From Oscillibacter sp. 1-3 (GTDB lineage: Bacteria; Bacillota; Clostridia; Oscillospirales; Oscillospiraceae): 64,000 bases of DNA. The stretch lies in the NCBI RefSeq assembly GCF_000403435.2, contig NZ_KE159710.1, positions 124,001 through 188,000 on the forward strand, given 5' to 3'. A program made the translations under genes and the position numbers. Shown piece by piece: positions 27,023-35,894 of this stretch. Each line of letters opens with the position of its first letter. Positions within the stretch are counted from its first letter, which is position 1. The notes under the pieces were generated by a model. It was not told the origin of the DNA, searched no databases, and worked only from the letters and a program-made list of their open reading frames with translations.

Positions 27023-27514
27023 TCAGACGGCGGCCTCCTGGGTCATGGCGCAGTCAACACGGGTCTCCACGGCCTCGTAGTCCACCTGCTCTGTCAGAAC
27101 AATCTCGGAAATCAGAATCCGCTTTGCCGTCTGGAGCATCTTCCGCTCGCCGGTAGACAGACCCCGCCGGGTGTCCCGGGTCATCAGCCCTTTGATTACC
27201 CGGGATACCTCCCGCAGATCTCCGCTTTTCAGCCGCTGCAGATTCTCTTGATACCGCTTGTTCCAATTGGCGCTGCTCTCCACCTCCAGAGAGGGAATTC
27301 CCGCGATCAGCGCCTCCGCCTCCTCCGGCGTAATGATGGTGCGAAGGCCGATGGCCTCGCTGTTGGCCACCGGGATTTTCAGCAGTAGCCCGCCAACGGG
27401 CATTTTGAAGACATAATACTCCTGCGTGCTTCCCGCGACCTTCTCCTGAATAATGGCGTCTATGACGCCGGCCCCGTGCATTGGGTGCGCGACGAAATCC
27501 CCGATCCTGAACAT
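27023..27514 (-). CDS. carD: CarD/CdnL-family transcription regulator
   Basis: 163 aa. The N-terminal RNA-polymerase-interacting Tudor-like domain (FRIGDFVAHPMHGAGVIDAI...YYVFKMP) is followed by a helical DNA-binding domain (NWNKRYQENLQRLKSGD, VIKGLMTRD). CarD proteins bind the RNAP beta subunit and stabilise open complexes, especially at rRNA promoters. It has its own strong promoter and an AGGGGAGGGG ribosome binding site. Confidence 0.93.
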   Translation of the reverse strand: MFRIGDFVAHPMHGAGVIDAIIQEKVAGSTQEYYVFKMPVGGLLLKIPVANSEAIGLRTIITPEEAEALIAGIPSLEVESSANWNKRYQENLQRLKSGDLREVSRVIKGLMTRDTRRGLSTGERKMLQTAKRILISEIVLTEQVDYEAVETRVDCAMTQEAAV

Positions 27515-27604
27515 GGCAAGCCCCTCCCCTTTTTCATCGGTTCATTGTGGTGCCTGGTATTCGCTTATACGCCATTTGCTATATTTTTCCTATGTAATAT
27601 CTTT

Positions 27605-27633
27605 ATTATATCCTTTTTTCCTCATTTTTACAA
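27605..27633 (-). promoter_or_regulatory. SigmaA promoter of carD
   Basis: Minus strand TTGTAA, 17 nt, TATAAT, in an AT-rich 200-bp intergenic region; the leader is about 85 nt. Confidence 0.8.
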
Positions 27634-27678
27634 GCACTTTTTCAAAAAAATTACAGATATTTTTCCAAGAATGCTGCA

Positions 27679-27714
27679 AAAAATGGCGGACAGCCTCATA
27701 CTGTCCGCCATTTT
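27679..27714 (-). terminator. Terminator after the CoA-transferase gene
   Basis: Perfect 14-bp stem aaaatggcggacag / ctgtccgccatttt with a 7-nt loop, followed by T-run on the minus strand. Confidence 0.9.
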
Positions 27715-27724
27715 GAATGAATGC

Positions 27725-29071
27725 TTACCGCTTGTTGGAACGGCGCCAGATGTGCATCTTCTCCGCCTCGGCGATGAGTTCCTCTCGGAACTGGGGATGG
27801 GCGATGCCGATGATACCCTCGGCCCGCTCCCAGGTGGACTTTCCCTTGACGTTGAACTTGCCATACTCCGTCACCAAGTAGTGGAGATTTGTGCGGGTAG
27901 CGGTCACAATGGAACCCTCCAGCAGCGTCGGCCGGATTCGGGACTTTAACTGACCGCTCTTTTTATCCATGTAGGAGGAGGAACAGCAGATGAAGCTCTT
28001 GCCGCCCTTGGCCAGGTATGCGCCCATGACAAAGTCCTGCTGGCCGCCGGCGCCGGAGATGTGGCGGGTACCGGAGGACTCGGAGGACACCTGGCCGAAG
28101 AGATCGATGTCTACTGCGCCGTTGATGGAAATAAAGTTCTCAATCTGGGATACCCGGGCGATGTCATTGACGTAATTCACCGGCGCGGCCATGCACTCCG
28201 GGTTGCTGTTCAGGAAATCATACAGCTTTTGAGATCCCGCGGCGAAAGCGTAGGTCTGGCGGCCCCGGTCAAAGGGCTTGTGGATACCGGTAATCCGTCC
28301 CGCTTCGGACATATCCACAAAGGCGTCCACATACATCTCCGTATGTACGCCCAGATCCCGCAGATCGGACTCCGCCACCATCTTACCGATGGCGTTGGGC
28401 ATTGCGCCGATGCCCAGCTGGAGGCAGGCGCCGTTGGGGATCTCCGGCACAACCAGACGGGCCACCGCCAAATCCACCTCAGAGGCGGCTCCGCCACCGC
28501 CCAGAACGTCCATGGGAGGATTCTCCCCCTCCACAATCATATCCACGTCGCTGATATGGATGCAGTTGTCATAGCCGCCAAGGCATACGGGCATATTTTC
28601 ATTGACTTCCACAATAATGGTCTTTGCGCACTCGCAGACGGCCTTCAGGTGGGAACCGCCGGGACCGAAGTTAAACCAGCCGTGCTGATCCATCGGCGCA
28701 ACCTGAAACATGGCCACATCCAGAGACTGGATGCAGTTGGTATAGTACCCCGGCAGCTCGGAATAGCGCAGGGGGATATAAAAGGCAAATCCTGCACTGA
28801 CGGCCTTGCGCTCAATGCCGCTCATGTGCCAGGAGTTCCAGGTGAAATGGCTAGCGGCGTCGGGCACATCAAAAATCGCCGGCTGATGGGTCAGAATACC
28901 GCCCCGGATCTTCACATCCGTCAGCTCGTCCGCCCGCTGTGCCAGGGCCTTGTCCAGCGCGATGGGAGAACAGACGCTCCACCCGTAATCCAGCCAGTCG
29001 CCGGACTTGACCACCTTTACCGCCTCGCCGGCAGAGGTCAGCTTTTGTTTATACTCGTCCTGATAGTTCAT
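27725..29071 (-). CDS. Acetyl-CoA hydrolase/transferase family, probable butyryl-CoA:acetate CoA-transferase
   Basis: 448 aa of the family I CoA-transferases. The N-terminus ([21 protein letters not shown]) and motifs [81 protein letters not shown] and [13 protein letters not shown] resemble the colonic butyrate-forming enzyme closely. It would release butyrate from butyryl-CoA with acetate as acceptor; 4-hydroxybutyrate CoA-transferase is an alternative. The ATG at 29071 has CAGGAGGA ahead. It is transcribed alone from a strong promoter with a long structured leader. Confidence 0.85.
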   Translation of the reverse strand: MNYQDEYKQKLTSAGEAVKVVKSGDWLDYGWSVCSPIALDKALAQRADELTDVKIRGGILTHQPAIFDVPDAASHFTWNSWHMSGIERKAVSAGFAFYIPLRYSELPGYYTNCIQSLDVAMFQVAPMDQHGWFNFGPGGSHLKAVCECAKTIIVEVNENMPVCLGGYDNCIHISDVDMIVEGENPPMDVLGGGGAASEVDLAVARLVVPEIPNGACLQLGIGAMPNAIGKMVAESDLRDLGVHTEMYVDAFVDMSEAGRITGIHKPFDRGRQTYAFAAGSQKLYDFLNSNPECMAAPVNYVNDIARVSQIENFISINGAVDIDLFGQVSSESSGTRHISGAGGQQDFVMGAYLAKGGKSFICCSSSYMDKKSGQLKSRIRPTLLEGSIVTATRTNLHYLVTEYGKFNVKGKSTWERAEGIIGIAHPQFREELIAEAEKMHIWRRSNKR

Positions 29072-29094
29072 CGTTGTTCCTCCTGTTTTCCCGT

Positions 29095-29212
29095 TTATAT
29101 AACCAAGCGGACAAAAAACCGCAGCGGCGCGGCCTCCGCTTAGATCACTCAAAAAGCCATTCCCTCAATGCGGCCCTGGTCGCCCCCGCTTCATAAAACA
29201 AGCGGGGGCAGG
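29095..29212 (-). promoter_or_regulatory. Structured 5' leader of the CoA-transferase gene
   Basis: About 165 nt lie between the promoter and the ATG. The leader holds a stable hairpin (gcccccgctt with aagcgggggc, 29182-29211) and, near 29107-29140, a GC-rich element followed by TTTTTT. Two competing structures suggest attenuation, but no known riboswitch class is recognised. Confidence 0.4.
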
Positions 29213-29237
29213 ATTGTCACACTTTTCACAAGAGAAA

Positions 29238-29266
29238 ATTATACCACACCATTTCCCTAATTGCAA
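29238..29266 (-). promoter_or_regulatory. SigmaA promoter of the CoA-transferase gene
   Basis: Minus strand TTGCAA, 17 nt, TATAAT. A Rex-like imperfect palindrome (TTGTGATATTTTTGACAT) lies just upstream at 29272-29289. Confidence 0.82.
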
Positions 29267-29296
29267 CGAAAATGTCAAAAATATCACAATTTGTTC

Positions 29297-29330
29297 AAAA
29301 AGAGAGACGGGCCGTCAGCCCGCCTCTCTC
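29297..29330 (-). terminator. Terminator of the murR-to-ispH::rpsA operon
   Basis: Minus-strand stem agagaggcgggc / gcccgtctct followed by TTTTT, 12 nt after the ispH::rpsA stop. Confidence 0.88.
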
Positions 29331-29341
29331 CATGAGCACAC

Positions 29342-31312
29342 TTATTCCTCGGTCTCCAGAACCTCGGCATCCTCCTCCGGCTCTCCGGCGGGGGCCAGCA
29401 GGGCGCGGATAGACAGGGAGATCTTCTGCTTCTCCTCGTCGATGGCGGTGATCTTCACATCCACGGTCTGATTCTCGGACAGCACATCCTCGGGCTTGTC
29501 GATGCGGCGGTCCGCGATCTGGGAAATGTGAATCAGGCCGTCCACACCGGGCACCACCTCGGCAAAGGCGCCGAAGGTCATCAGCTTGACGATGCGGACA
29601 GTGGCCACATCGCCCACGGCGTACTTATCCATGAACACCTGCCAGGGATTGACATTGTGGTCCTTGACGCCCAGGGAAATCTTCCGCTTCTCCGCGTCGA
29701 AGGAGATGACATACACCTCCATGGGATCGCCGACCTTGCACACCTCGGCAGGGGTCTTGATCCGGCTCCAGCTCAGCTCGGAGATATGTACCATCCCGTC
29801 CACGCCGCCGATGTCCACAAACACGCCGTAGCTGGTCATGGACTTTACGGTGCCGGAATAGCGCTTGCCCACCTCGATGTTGGCCCACACCTCTTCCTGG
29901 GCGGCCCGGCGGGCCTCGTCAGTGACGGCCCGGATAGAGCCCACCACACGGCGGCGGGCGCGGTTAACCTCGGTGACGCGCAGCTGCACCCTCTGCTTGA
30001 CCATGGCGCTCAGATCCGCGCCGCGGGGCTGACCGCTCTGGGAGGCGGGGACAAACACCCGCACGCCCTTGACGGAAACCACGATGCCGCCCTTGTTCTC
30101 CTCGGTGACAGTGCCCTCCAGCACGGTCTTCTCCTCGACGGCAGTCTCGATGTTCTCCCACACCTTGACGGCATCCAGGCGCTTCTTGCTCAGCTCGGCG
30201 TAGCCCTCCACGTCGTTGACGCGGACGATGTAGGTCTCGATCTCGTCACCTACCTTGACGATGTCCTCGGGCTTTGCGTTGGGGTCGTCGCTCAGTTCAC
30301 TGAACTTGATGTAAGCAGCCTGCTTGGCGCCCACATCCACCTGCACCTCAGTCGGCGTGATGGCCGTGACAATGCCGGTTACTTTCTCTCCTGTATTTAA
30401 AGTTTTGAAAGACTGATTCAGTAATTCCTCGAAGGACTCCTCTTTGCCCTCGGCCGCTTTGATTTCTTCGCTCATCGTTGCATATACCTCCTTAATAATG
30501 CCCGCTGGCGTGGAGGCTCCGGCCGTAAGGCCCGCAACAGAACAACCATCGAAAAAAACCGGCGAGAGCTCGTCCGCCCCCTCGATCTGGAGGACGCGGG
30601 GACATCTCTCTTTGCAAATTTCCGTCAAATGTTTGGTGTTGGCGCTTTTACGGTCTCCCACCACGACCATTACGTCCGCCCGGGCGGCGATTTCCACCGC
30701 CTCGGACTGGCGCTTGTGCGTAGCATTGCATATTGTATCAAATATTTTCGCGTTTGTACACTCTTTTTTTATGATTTTCCAAGAAGTTTCAAAAAGTTCA
30801 CGAATACAGGTGGTCTGAGCGGCCACTGTCAGCGGAATCTCCCGGTTTTCCGGGGCGCTGTCCAGCCAGCGGCGGACGGCCTCCGGCCCGTCGAACACCA
30901 GGGGCTCCCGGCACCAGCTGGCCACGCCCGCCACCTCCGGATGGCCGGGGTCGCCGATGATCGCCGCCCGGCGGCCCTCCGCCTCGGCCTGGGCCACAAG
31001 CCGCTGGATGCGCACCACGTTTGGACATGTGGCGTTGACACAGCGCACTCCCCGGGCCTCCAGATCGTCCAGCACGCTCTTCCGCTCCCCATGGGAACGG
31101 ATCACCACCGTATCTCCGGCCCCCAGTGAGAGCGGGTCCGCCGTCTTCCGGACGCCTTTCCGGGCCAGGTCCTCCACCACGTGGGCGTTATGGATCAGAT
31201 CACCCAGCATCCAGCAGCCGTCTGTCTCGGCGGCAGTTTCCTCCGCCAGCTCCACAGCCCGCCGCACCCCATAGCAGAACCCGGCGCTTCGCGCCAGCAG
31301 AACCTCCTTCAC
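29342..31312 (-). CDS. IspH - ribosomal protein S1 fusion
   Basis: 656 aa. Residues 1-280 are HMBPP reductase (IspH), the last MEP-pathway enzyme, with the three iron-sulfur cysteines Cys13 (GFCYGV), Cys96 (ATCPNV) and Cys195 (TICNAT). After a linker (about 285-300), four S1 RNA-binding domains follow at about 308-375, 395-460, 480-550 and 565-635. This fusion is known in Clostridia. It means an oxygen-sensitive terpenoid enzyme and an mRNA-binding ribosomal protein are made as one chain. It lies downstream of cmk and plsC and overlaps plsC. Confidence 0.95.
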   Translation of the reverse strand: MKEVLLARSAGFCYGVRRAVELAEETAAETDGCWMLGDLIHNAHVVEDLARKGVRKTADPLSLGAGDTVVIRSHGERKSVLDDLEARGVRCVNATCPNVVRIQRLVAQAEAEGRRAAIIGDPGHPEVAGVASWCREPLVFDGPEAVRRWLDSAPENREIPLTVAAQTTCIRELFETSWKIIKKECTNAKIFDTICNATHKRQSEAVEIAARADVMVVVGDRKSANTKHLTEICKERCPRVLQIEGADELSPVFFDGCSVAGLTAGASTPAGIIKEVYATMSEEIKAAEGKEESFEELLNQSFKTLNTGEKVTGIVTAITPTEVQVDVGAKQAAYIKFSELSDDPNAKPEDIVKVGDEIETYIVRVNDVEGYAELSKKRLDAVKVWENIETAVEEKTVLEGTVTEENKGGIVVSVKGVRVFVPASQSGQPRGADLSAMVKQRVQLRVTEVNRARRRVVGSIRAVTDEARRAAQEEVWANIEVGKRYSGTVKSMTSYGVFVDIGGVDGMVHISELSWSRIKTPAEVCKVGDPMEVYVISFDAEKRKISLGVKDHNVNPWQVFMDKYAVGDVATVRIVKLMTFGAFAEVVPGVDGLIHISQIADRRIDKPEDVLSENQTVDVKITAIDEEKQKISLSIRALLAPAGEPEEDAEVLETEE

Positions 31313-31944
31313 AGCGGCTTCCCCCCTACGGCCTGGCCGCCCAGGGCATAGGCCGCCGCCAGAACATCGTCCGCGATCTTCTGCATCTCCTCCGAGGTGC
31401 CCCGCCGCCCGGTATAATGGGGCTCATAGGGCTCGCCGAAGATGATGCGGGTGCGGTGAAACAACTTCTTCTCCCCGTCCACAAACACAGGCACCAGCGC
31501 CGCGCCGGTCCGCACGCCGATCATGGCTACGCCCGCCTTGGCGTGGGCCGGCAAGCCGTCTATGTACCCCACGCCGTTCCGGACCACAGTTCCCTCCGGG
31601 AAGATCAGCAGATTGTCGCCATCCTTAATGGCCTGCATGGCGGTGCGCACGGTATTGATGTCGTTGTTCCCCCGGCTGACCGGGAATGCCCCCACCTTCC
31701 GCAGCAGCCAGCCCAGCAGCGGGTTTTTGAAGAGTTCCTCCTTGGCCATGATGTGAAGGCGGTAGTTCTTGGGCAGCTTCAGCGCCACCAGGATGGGGTC
31801 CCAGTTGCTGGAGTGGTTGGGACACAGCAGCGCACCGTTTTTTGGCAGCCGCTCCACCCCCTCCACGGAGACCGGATGCAGAATGTCCGCCAACAGACCC
31901 GCCGCATAATAGATAAAGACAAATAAACGGTTAAATGGCTTCAT
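31309..31944 (-). CDS. plsC: 1-acyl-sn-glycerol-3-phosphate acyltransferase
   Basis: 211-aa membrane-associated acyltransferase making phosphatidic acid. HX4D catalytic motif NHSSNWDP (about 43-50), FPVSRG near 88 and FPEGTVVRNG near 115. One N-terminal hydrophobic segment. It overlaps cmk and ispH::rpsA by 4 nt on each side. Confidence 0.95.
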   Translation of the reverse strand: MKPFNRLFVFIYYAAGLLADILHPVSVEGVERLPKNGALLCPNHSSNWDPILVALKLPKNYRLHIMAKEELFKNPLLGWLLRKVGAFPVSRGNNDINTVRTAMQAIKDGDNLLIFPEGTVVRNGVGYIDGLPAHAKAGVAMIGVRTGAALVPVFVDGEKKLFHRTRIIFGEPYEPHYTGRRGTSEEMQKIADDVLAAAYALGGQAVGGKPL

Positions 31945-32621
31945 GCGCCGCCCGTCCTTTCGCGGATGATTGCCAGCAGCGCCGCCTCGCTCTCCTGAAA
32001 ATCCAGCGCCGTGGTGTCCAGCAGCACGGCGTCCTCAGCCTGACGCAGAGGCGCGACGGGACGGTGGGTGTCGTTCCAGTCCCGCTCCTCAATTTCCCTC
32101 AGAACCTCCTCGTAGGGCTGCGGCGTTCCCCGCCGCTCCAGCTCCAGACAGCGGCGGCGGGCCCGGGCCTCCGGTGAGGCGGTGAGGAAGATCTTCACCT
32201 CCGCGTCCGGCAGCACCACGGTGCCGATGTCCCGTCCGTCCATGATGACGCTGTGCTCCCGGGCCAGCTTCCGCTGCATCTCCAGCAGGAAGGCCCGTAC
32301 GCCCGGGTGGGCCGAGACAGCGGAGGCGCACAGGGAGATCTCCGGCAGGCGGATGGCCTCCGTCACGTCCTCCCCGTTCAGCAGCATGTGCTGCAGCCCG
32401 TCCTCTCCGTAGGTCATCTCCACAGAGACCTCCGGCAGAACTGCCGCAACGGCCTCCCCGTCTTTCAGGTCCAGGCCGCGGCTGCGGGCATAATAGCCGA
32501 CCGTGCGGTAGATAGCTCCGGTGTCCACGTACAAACAGCCCAGCGCTCCGGCGGCCGCTCTGGCCAGAGTGCTCTTTCCCGCGCCGGAGGGTCCGTCAAT
32601 GGCAATGCGGATGGTATTCAT
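31941..32621 (-). CDS. cmk: Cytidylate kinase
   Basis: 226 aa. It phosphorylates CMP and dCMP. P-loop IDGPSGAGKST (about 8-18), VDTGAIYRTVG, and MDGRDIGTVVLPDAEVKIFLTASPEARARRR, which contains the CMP-binding and lid residues. Confidence 0.97.
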   Translation of the reverse strand: MNTIRIAIDGPSGAGKSTLARAAAGALGCLYVDTGAIYRTVGYYARSRGLDLKDGEAVAAVLPEVSVEMTYGEDGLQHMLLNGEDVTEAIRLPEISLCASAVSAHPGVRAFLLEMQRKLAREHSVIMDGRDIGTVVLPDAEVKIFLTASPEARARRRCLELERRGTPQPYEEVLREIEERDWNDTHRPVAPLRQAEDAVLLDTTALDFQESEAALLAIIRERTGGA

Positions 32622-32636
32622 CTCTCTTCTCCCCTG

Positions 32637-33878
32637 TCAATCATCGTTATTCGCCGTCTCCGCCGCTGCGAATCCGGCGGCGCGGCCCGTCGCCCAGGCG
32701 ATCTGCAAATTGAATCCGCCGGTATAGGCGTCCACATCGATCAGTTCACCCGCAAAGTATAATCCCTTTACAATCTTTGACTCCATTGTATTGGGGTTGA
32801 TCTCCGCCACCTTGACGCCGCCGGAGGTGACGATTGCGTCCGTCACAGGGCACGGGCCGGCAATCACCACGGGAAAATGCTTCAAAACCGTCAAAAGGCC
32901 CCGGCGCTGTTCCCGGGTGACGTCATGCACCTTTCGGCGGGGCTCGATCTCAGAGAGCCGAATCACCATCGGAATCAGCTTTTTGGGCAGCAGATCGTCC
33001 AGGGCATTGCAGAAGTCGTGATTGGCGTATTTCTCAAAATCCGCCAGCAGACGCCGGTCCAATGTCTGCTCATCCAGCGCGGGCTTCAGATCGATCTCCA
33101 GATGATAGGCCCGCTCACCAAACCGCCGCATATGGGCGGAGGCCGACAGAATCAGCGGCCCGCTGACGCCGAAATGGGTGAAGACCAGCTCCCCGAAATC
33201 CGTGTAGATTTTCTTGTTGTTCTCAAAAACCGTCAGCCCCACATTCCGCAGGCTCAAACCCTGCAATTCCCGGCCCGTGCCAAAATCCCGCAGGGGGACC
33301 AGTGAACCTCGGAGGGGCGTCACTGTGTGCCCTATCTCCGCCGCCATGCGGTGCCCCTCTCCCGTGGAGCCGGTGGCGGGATAGGAGACGCCCCCCGTGG
33401 CCAGGACCACCGCCGCCGCCGGATAGCGGCGGCGCTCCCCTGCTACGCCTCGGATTGCGCCGTCCCCGGTCTCCAGTGTTACCGCCCGGTCCCGGACCAG
33501 GGAGACATCCAGGGCTCTCAGCCGCCGTTCCAGTGCGGCGCTGATGTCAAAGGCCCGGTCGCTGACCGGAAAGACCCGGTTTCCCCGCTCGGTTTTCAGC
33601 GGCACGCCCAGAGCCTCAAAAAAGGCCATGGCATCCCGTCCGTCAAAGCGGGAAAAGGCACTGTAAAGGAATTTTCCATTCCTGGGAATATTGGCCAGCA
33701 GCTCCTCTGTACCGGCGCTGCTGGTCACATTGCAGCGGCCCTTTCCAGTGATATTCAGCTTCTTCCCCAGCCGCTCGTTGGGCTCCAGCAGCGTGACCGC
33801 TCCTCCCTGCTCAGCTGCGGAGACAGCCGCCATCATCCCGGCGGCGCCGCCGCCGACCACAACAATTCCCTTACTCAT
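32637..33878 (-). CDS. HI0933-family NAD(P)/FAD-dependent oxidoreductase
   Basis: 413-aa flavoprotein of the BaiN/HI0933 family. An N-terminal Rossmann FAD motif VVVGGGAAGMMAA is followed by LEPNERLGKKLNITGKGRCNVT and C-terminal FAGELIDVDAYTGGFNLQIAWATGRAAG. The physiological substrate is unclear; one clostridial relative, BaiN, acts on bile acids. The ATG at 33878 overlaps the upstream regulator gene by 8 nt; the longer frame adds 32 unrelated residues. Confidence 0.93.
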   Translation of the reverse strand: MSKGIVVVGGGAAGMMAAVSAAEQGGAVTLLEPNERLGKKLNITGKGRCNVTSSAGTEELLANIPRNGKFLYSAFSRFDGRDAMAFFEALGVPLKTERGNRVFPVSDRAFDISAALERRLRALDVSLVRDRAVTLETGDGAIRGVAGERRRYPAAAVVLATGGVSYPATGSTGEGHRMAAEIGHTVTPLRGSLVPLRDFGTGRELQGLSLRNVGLTVFENNKKIYTDFGELVFTHFGVSGPLILSASAHMRRFGERAYHLEIDLKPALDEQTLDRRLLADFEKYANHDFCNALDDLLPKKLIPMVIRLSEIEPRRKVHDVTREQRRGLLTVLKHFPVVIAGPCPVTDAIVTSGGVKVAEINPNTMESKIVKGLYFAGELIDVDAYTGGFNLQIAWATGRAAGFAAAETANNDD

Positions 33879-34737
33879 CGTCCGTCTTCCCAAACACGTC
33901 GTAGGCATTCCAGATGTCCTCCAATTCCGCGAAGGTCTTGGCCGCGTTGGTTCCCAGACGGACGCCGATGGCAATCAGCAGCGCGTTGACCAGGGACAGC
34001 GGCGCCACCATGGAGTCTACAAAGGAGATCATCTCACAGGGGGCCAGCAGGGCCGCGTCCGCCATCTGGTACACCGGGGACAGCTCGTTGTCCGTAATGG
34101 CGATGATGGACGCCCCCCGGTCCTGGGCAAACTTCACGGTGTTCAGCGTCACCCTGGAGTACCGGGGGAAGCTGATGGCCACCATTACATCCTCCGGCCC
34201 AATGCGCAGCAGCTGCTCGAAGATCTCTCCGGCGGCGTTGGACTGCACCAGCGTCACGTTCTCCGTCAGCAGGTGCATGTAAAAATTCAGATAGCCCGCC
34301 ACAAAGGAGGAGGAACGAACGCCCAGAATATAGATGTGGCGGCAGCTCAGCAGCTGGTCCACCACCCGGTCAAACTCGCTCTGATTGGCCTCGCTGGCCA
34401 TCAGGCGCAGCTTCTCAATGTCCGACTGCACCACCGACGGCAGGATGGACCGACGGTCAAAGAGATCTCCAGCCGCCTGGATGCGCTGGGTAGAGGTCAG
34501 GCGGCTGCGGATCATCTCCTGCAGGGCCCGCTGCATACTGGGGTAGCCGTCGTACCCCAGCTCCGAGGCAAAGCGCACCACCGTGGACTCGCTGACCTCC
34601 GCCAGCTTTCCCAGCTTGCTGGCGGTCAGAAAGGCCGCCTTGTCGTAATTTTCAAGGATATAGTTGGCAATTCGCTTTTGTCCTTTGGAAAAGCCCGCCA
34701 TATTGGTCTCAATGGTATGTAAAATGCTCTTTGCCAC
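33871..34737 (-). CDS. MurR/RpiR-family transcription regulator
   Basis: 288 aa: an N-terminal helix-turn-helix_6 domain (residues about 1-77, SKGQKRIANYILENYDKAAFLTASKLGKLAEVSESTVVRFA) and a C-terminal SIS sugar-phosphate-binding domain (about 125-255). Such regulators control amino-sugar or sugar-phosphate genes. A palindrome overlaps its own -10, suggesting autoregulation of this operon, which is otherwise housekeeping (cmk, plsC, ispH::rpsA). Confidence 0.93.
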   Translation of the reverse strand: MAKSILHTIETNMAGFSKGQKRIANYILENYDKAAFLTASKLGKLAEVSESTVVRFASELGYDGYPSMQRALQEMIRSRLTSTQRIQAAGDLFDRRSILPSVVQSDIEKLRLMASEANQSEFDRVVDQLLSCRHIYILGVRSSSFVAGYLNFYMHLLTENVTLVQSNAAGEIFEQLLRIGPEDVMVAISFPRYSRVTLNTVKFAQDRGASIIAITDNELSPVYQMADAALLAPCEMISFVDSMVAPLSLVNALLIAIGVRLGTNAAKTFAELEDIWNAYDVFGKTDDE

Positions 34738-34806
34738 GGTAGTTCCTCCAGCCCGCTCCAGGCGATGGATTCACGGTCTCCAGTTTACAGGATGAGAAAA
34801 TGCATC

Positions 34807-34841
34807 TTGTGGTATTGTACCACAAATTCCAGGGGATTCAA
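34807..34841 (-). promoter_or_regulatory. Promoter and palindromic operator of the murR/rpiR gene
   Basis: Minus strand TTGAAT, 16 nt, TACAAT. The -10 is embedded in a perfect palindrome with 8-bp arms, TTGTGGTA-TTG-TACCACAA, at 34807-34825. A regulator bound there would block RNA polymerase. Confidence 0.75.
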
Positions 34842-34956
34842 CCGTTTTTTGCAGGATTTTTTTCGTGTCTTGCAAAATCACGGGGAAGATCTCCCCTGAT
34901 CTCCTGTCCTGTCAGCTCAAAAGGCCGTTATTTTCCAAATTATTTTGAAAAATAGT

Positions 34957-34985
34957 TTGACAACCAGGCCGCTATCCCTTATAAT
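34957..34985 (+). promoter_or_regulatory. Strong SigmaA promoter of yceD-rpmF
   Basis: TTGACA, 17 nt, TATAAT, nearly consensus. An imperfect palindrome TTTTCCAAA-TTA-TTTTGAAAA lies at about 34932-34952, directly upstream of the -35. Confidence 0.9.
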
Positions 34986-35012
34986 ACTAGTCGTGTCATT
35001 GCGAGGTAGCTT

Positions 35013-35510
35013 ATGCTTTTAGATGTAAAACCGATCCTGCACACCCCGGGCGGACGCCTGGATTTCCAATTTGACCTGGACCTCTCCGACGTGGAGTTCT
35101 CCGGCCGGTATCCGGTCTCCAGTTCCGTCTCTGTCTCCGGCGAGGTGCGGAACGCCGCCGATGTGCTCCACCTGAATCTGACGGCCCGGACAACGCTGGA
35201 CGCCGTCTGCGACCGCTGCGGCAGGGAATTTTCCATGGAGAAGGAGATTCCCTATCACTGTATGCTGGCGGAATCTCTGGAAAACGGGGAGAGCGACGAG
35301 ATCGAGCTGCTGGAGGACGGCAAGGCGGATCTCGGCGAACTGGCCCGTACCGCGTTCATCCTCGGGATGGACACTAAAACCCTGTGTTCTGAAGATTGCA
35401 AAGGACTGTGCTCCCGCTGCGGCGCCGACCTGAACCTCGGCCCCTGCTCCTGCAAAAAGGAGATTGATCCGCGGCTGGCGGCCCTTGCCAAGCTTTTGGA
35501 GAACAAATAG
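35013..35510 (+). CDS. yceD: YceD/DUF177 23S rRNA accumulation protein
   Basis: 165 aa. It carries ARTTLDAVCDRCGREF in the middle and a C-terminal cysteine cluster CSEDCKGLCSRCGADLNLGPCSC followed by DPRLAALAKLL, all typical of DUF177. Its partner gene rpmF follows after 58 nt, the conserved order in bacteria; YceD is implicated in 23S rRNA levels. Confidence 0.93.
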   Translation: MLLDVKPILHTPGGRLDFQFDLDLSDVEFSGRYPVSSSVSVSGEVRNAADVLHLNLTARTTLDAVCDRCGREFSMEKEIPYHCMLAESLENGESDEIELLEDGKADLGELARTAFILGMDTKTLCSEDCKGLCSRCGADLNLGPCSCKKEIDPRLAALAKLLENK

Positions 35511-35568
35511 AGAAATGAGATAAGGACAGGCCCCGCCTGTGCCTTTGAACGATCAAGGAGGTGTCACA

Positions 35569-35763
35569 ATGGCAGTACCCAAGAGAAAAGTATCCAAAGC
35601 AAGACGCGACAAGCGCCGCAGCTCCACCTGGAAGCTGACGTCCCCCGCTCTCGTCGTTTGCCCGAAATGCGGTGCGCAGCACCTGCCTCACAGAATGTGC
35701 CAGGAATGCGGTACGTACAATGGCCGCGAGGTCAAGGTCGTCAAGTCCGTTGTCGCAAAATAA
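35569..35763 (+). CDS. rpmF: Ribosomal protein L32
   Basis: 64 aa with N-terminal AVPKRKVSKARRDKRRS and a zinc ribbon formed by CPKCG and CQECG. The ATG at 35569 follows AAGGAGGTGTCACA; the frame upstream adds 10 unrelated residues. Confidence 0.97.
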   Translation: MAVPKRKVSKARRDKRRSSTWKLTSPALVVCPKCGAQHLPHRMCQECGTYNGREVKVVKSVVAK

Positions 35764-35783
35764 GGGATTTTGTACGCTTGCTT

Positions 35784-35816
35784 AGGAGGGAAGCTCTGTC
35801 TTCCCTCCTTGCTTTT
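35784..35816 (+). terminator. rpmF terminator
   Basis: Stem aggagggaag / cttccctcct (35784-35793 with 35800-35809) followed by TTGCTTTTTG. Confidence 0.85.
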
Positions 35817-35820
35817 TGTC

Positions 35821-35849
35821 TTGCTATCCTGTCCTTGGGCGGGTATAAT
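35821..35849 (+). promoter_or_regulatory. SigmaA promoter of der-plsY-gpsA
   Basis: TTGCTA, 17 nt, TATAAT, immediately after the rpmF terminator. Confidence 0.8.
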
Positions 35850-35894
35850 ACCTATATCAATCATCATTTATAGAGAGAAAGGAAGTGAGTGCCT

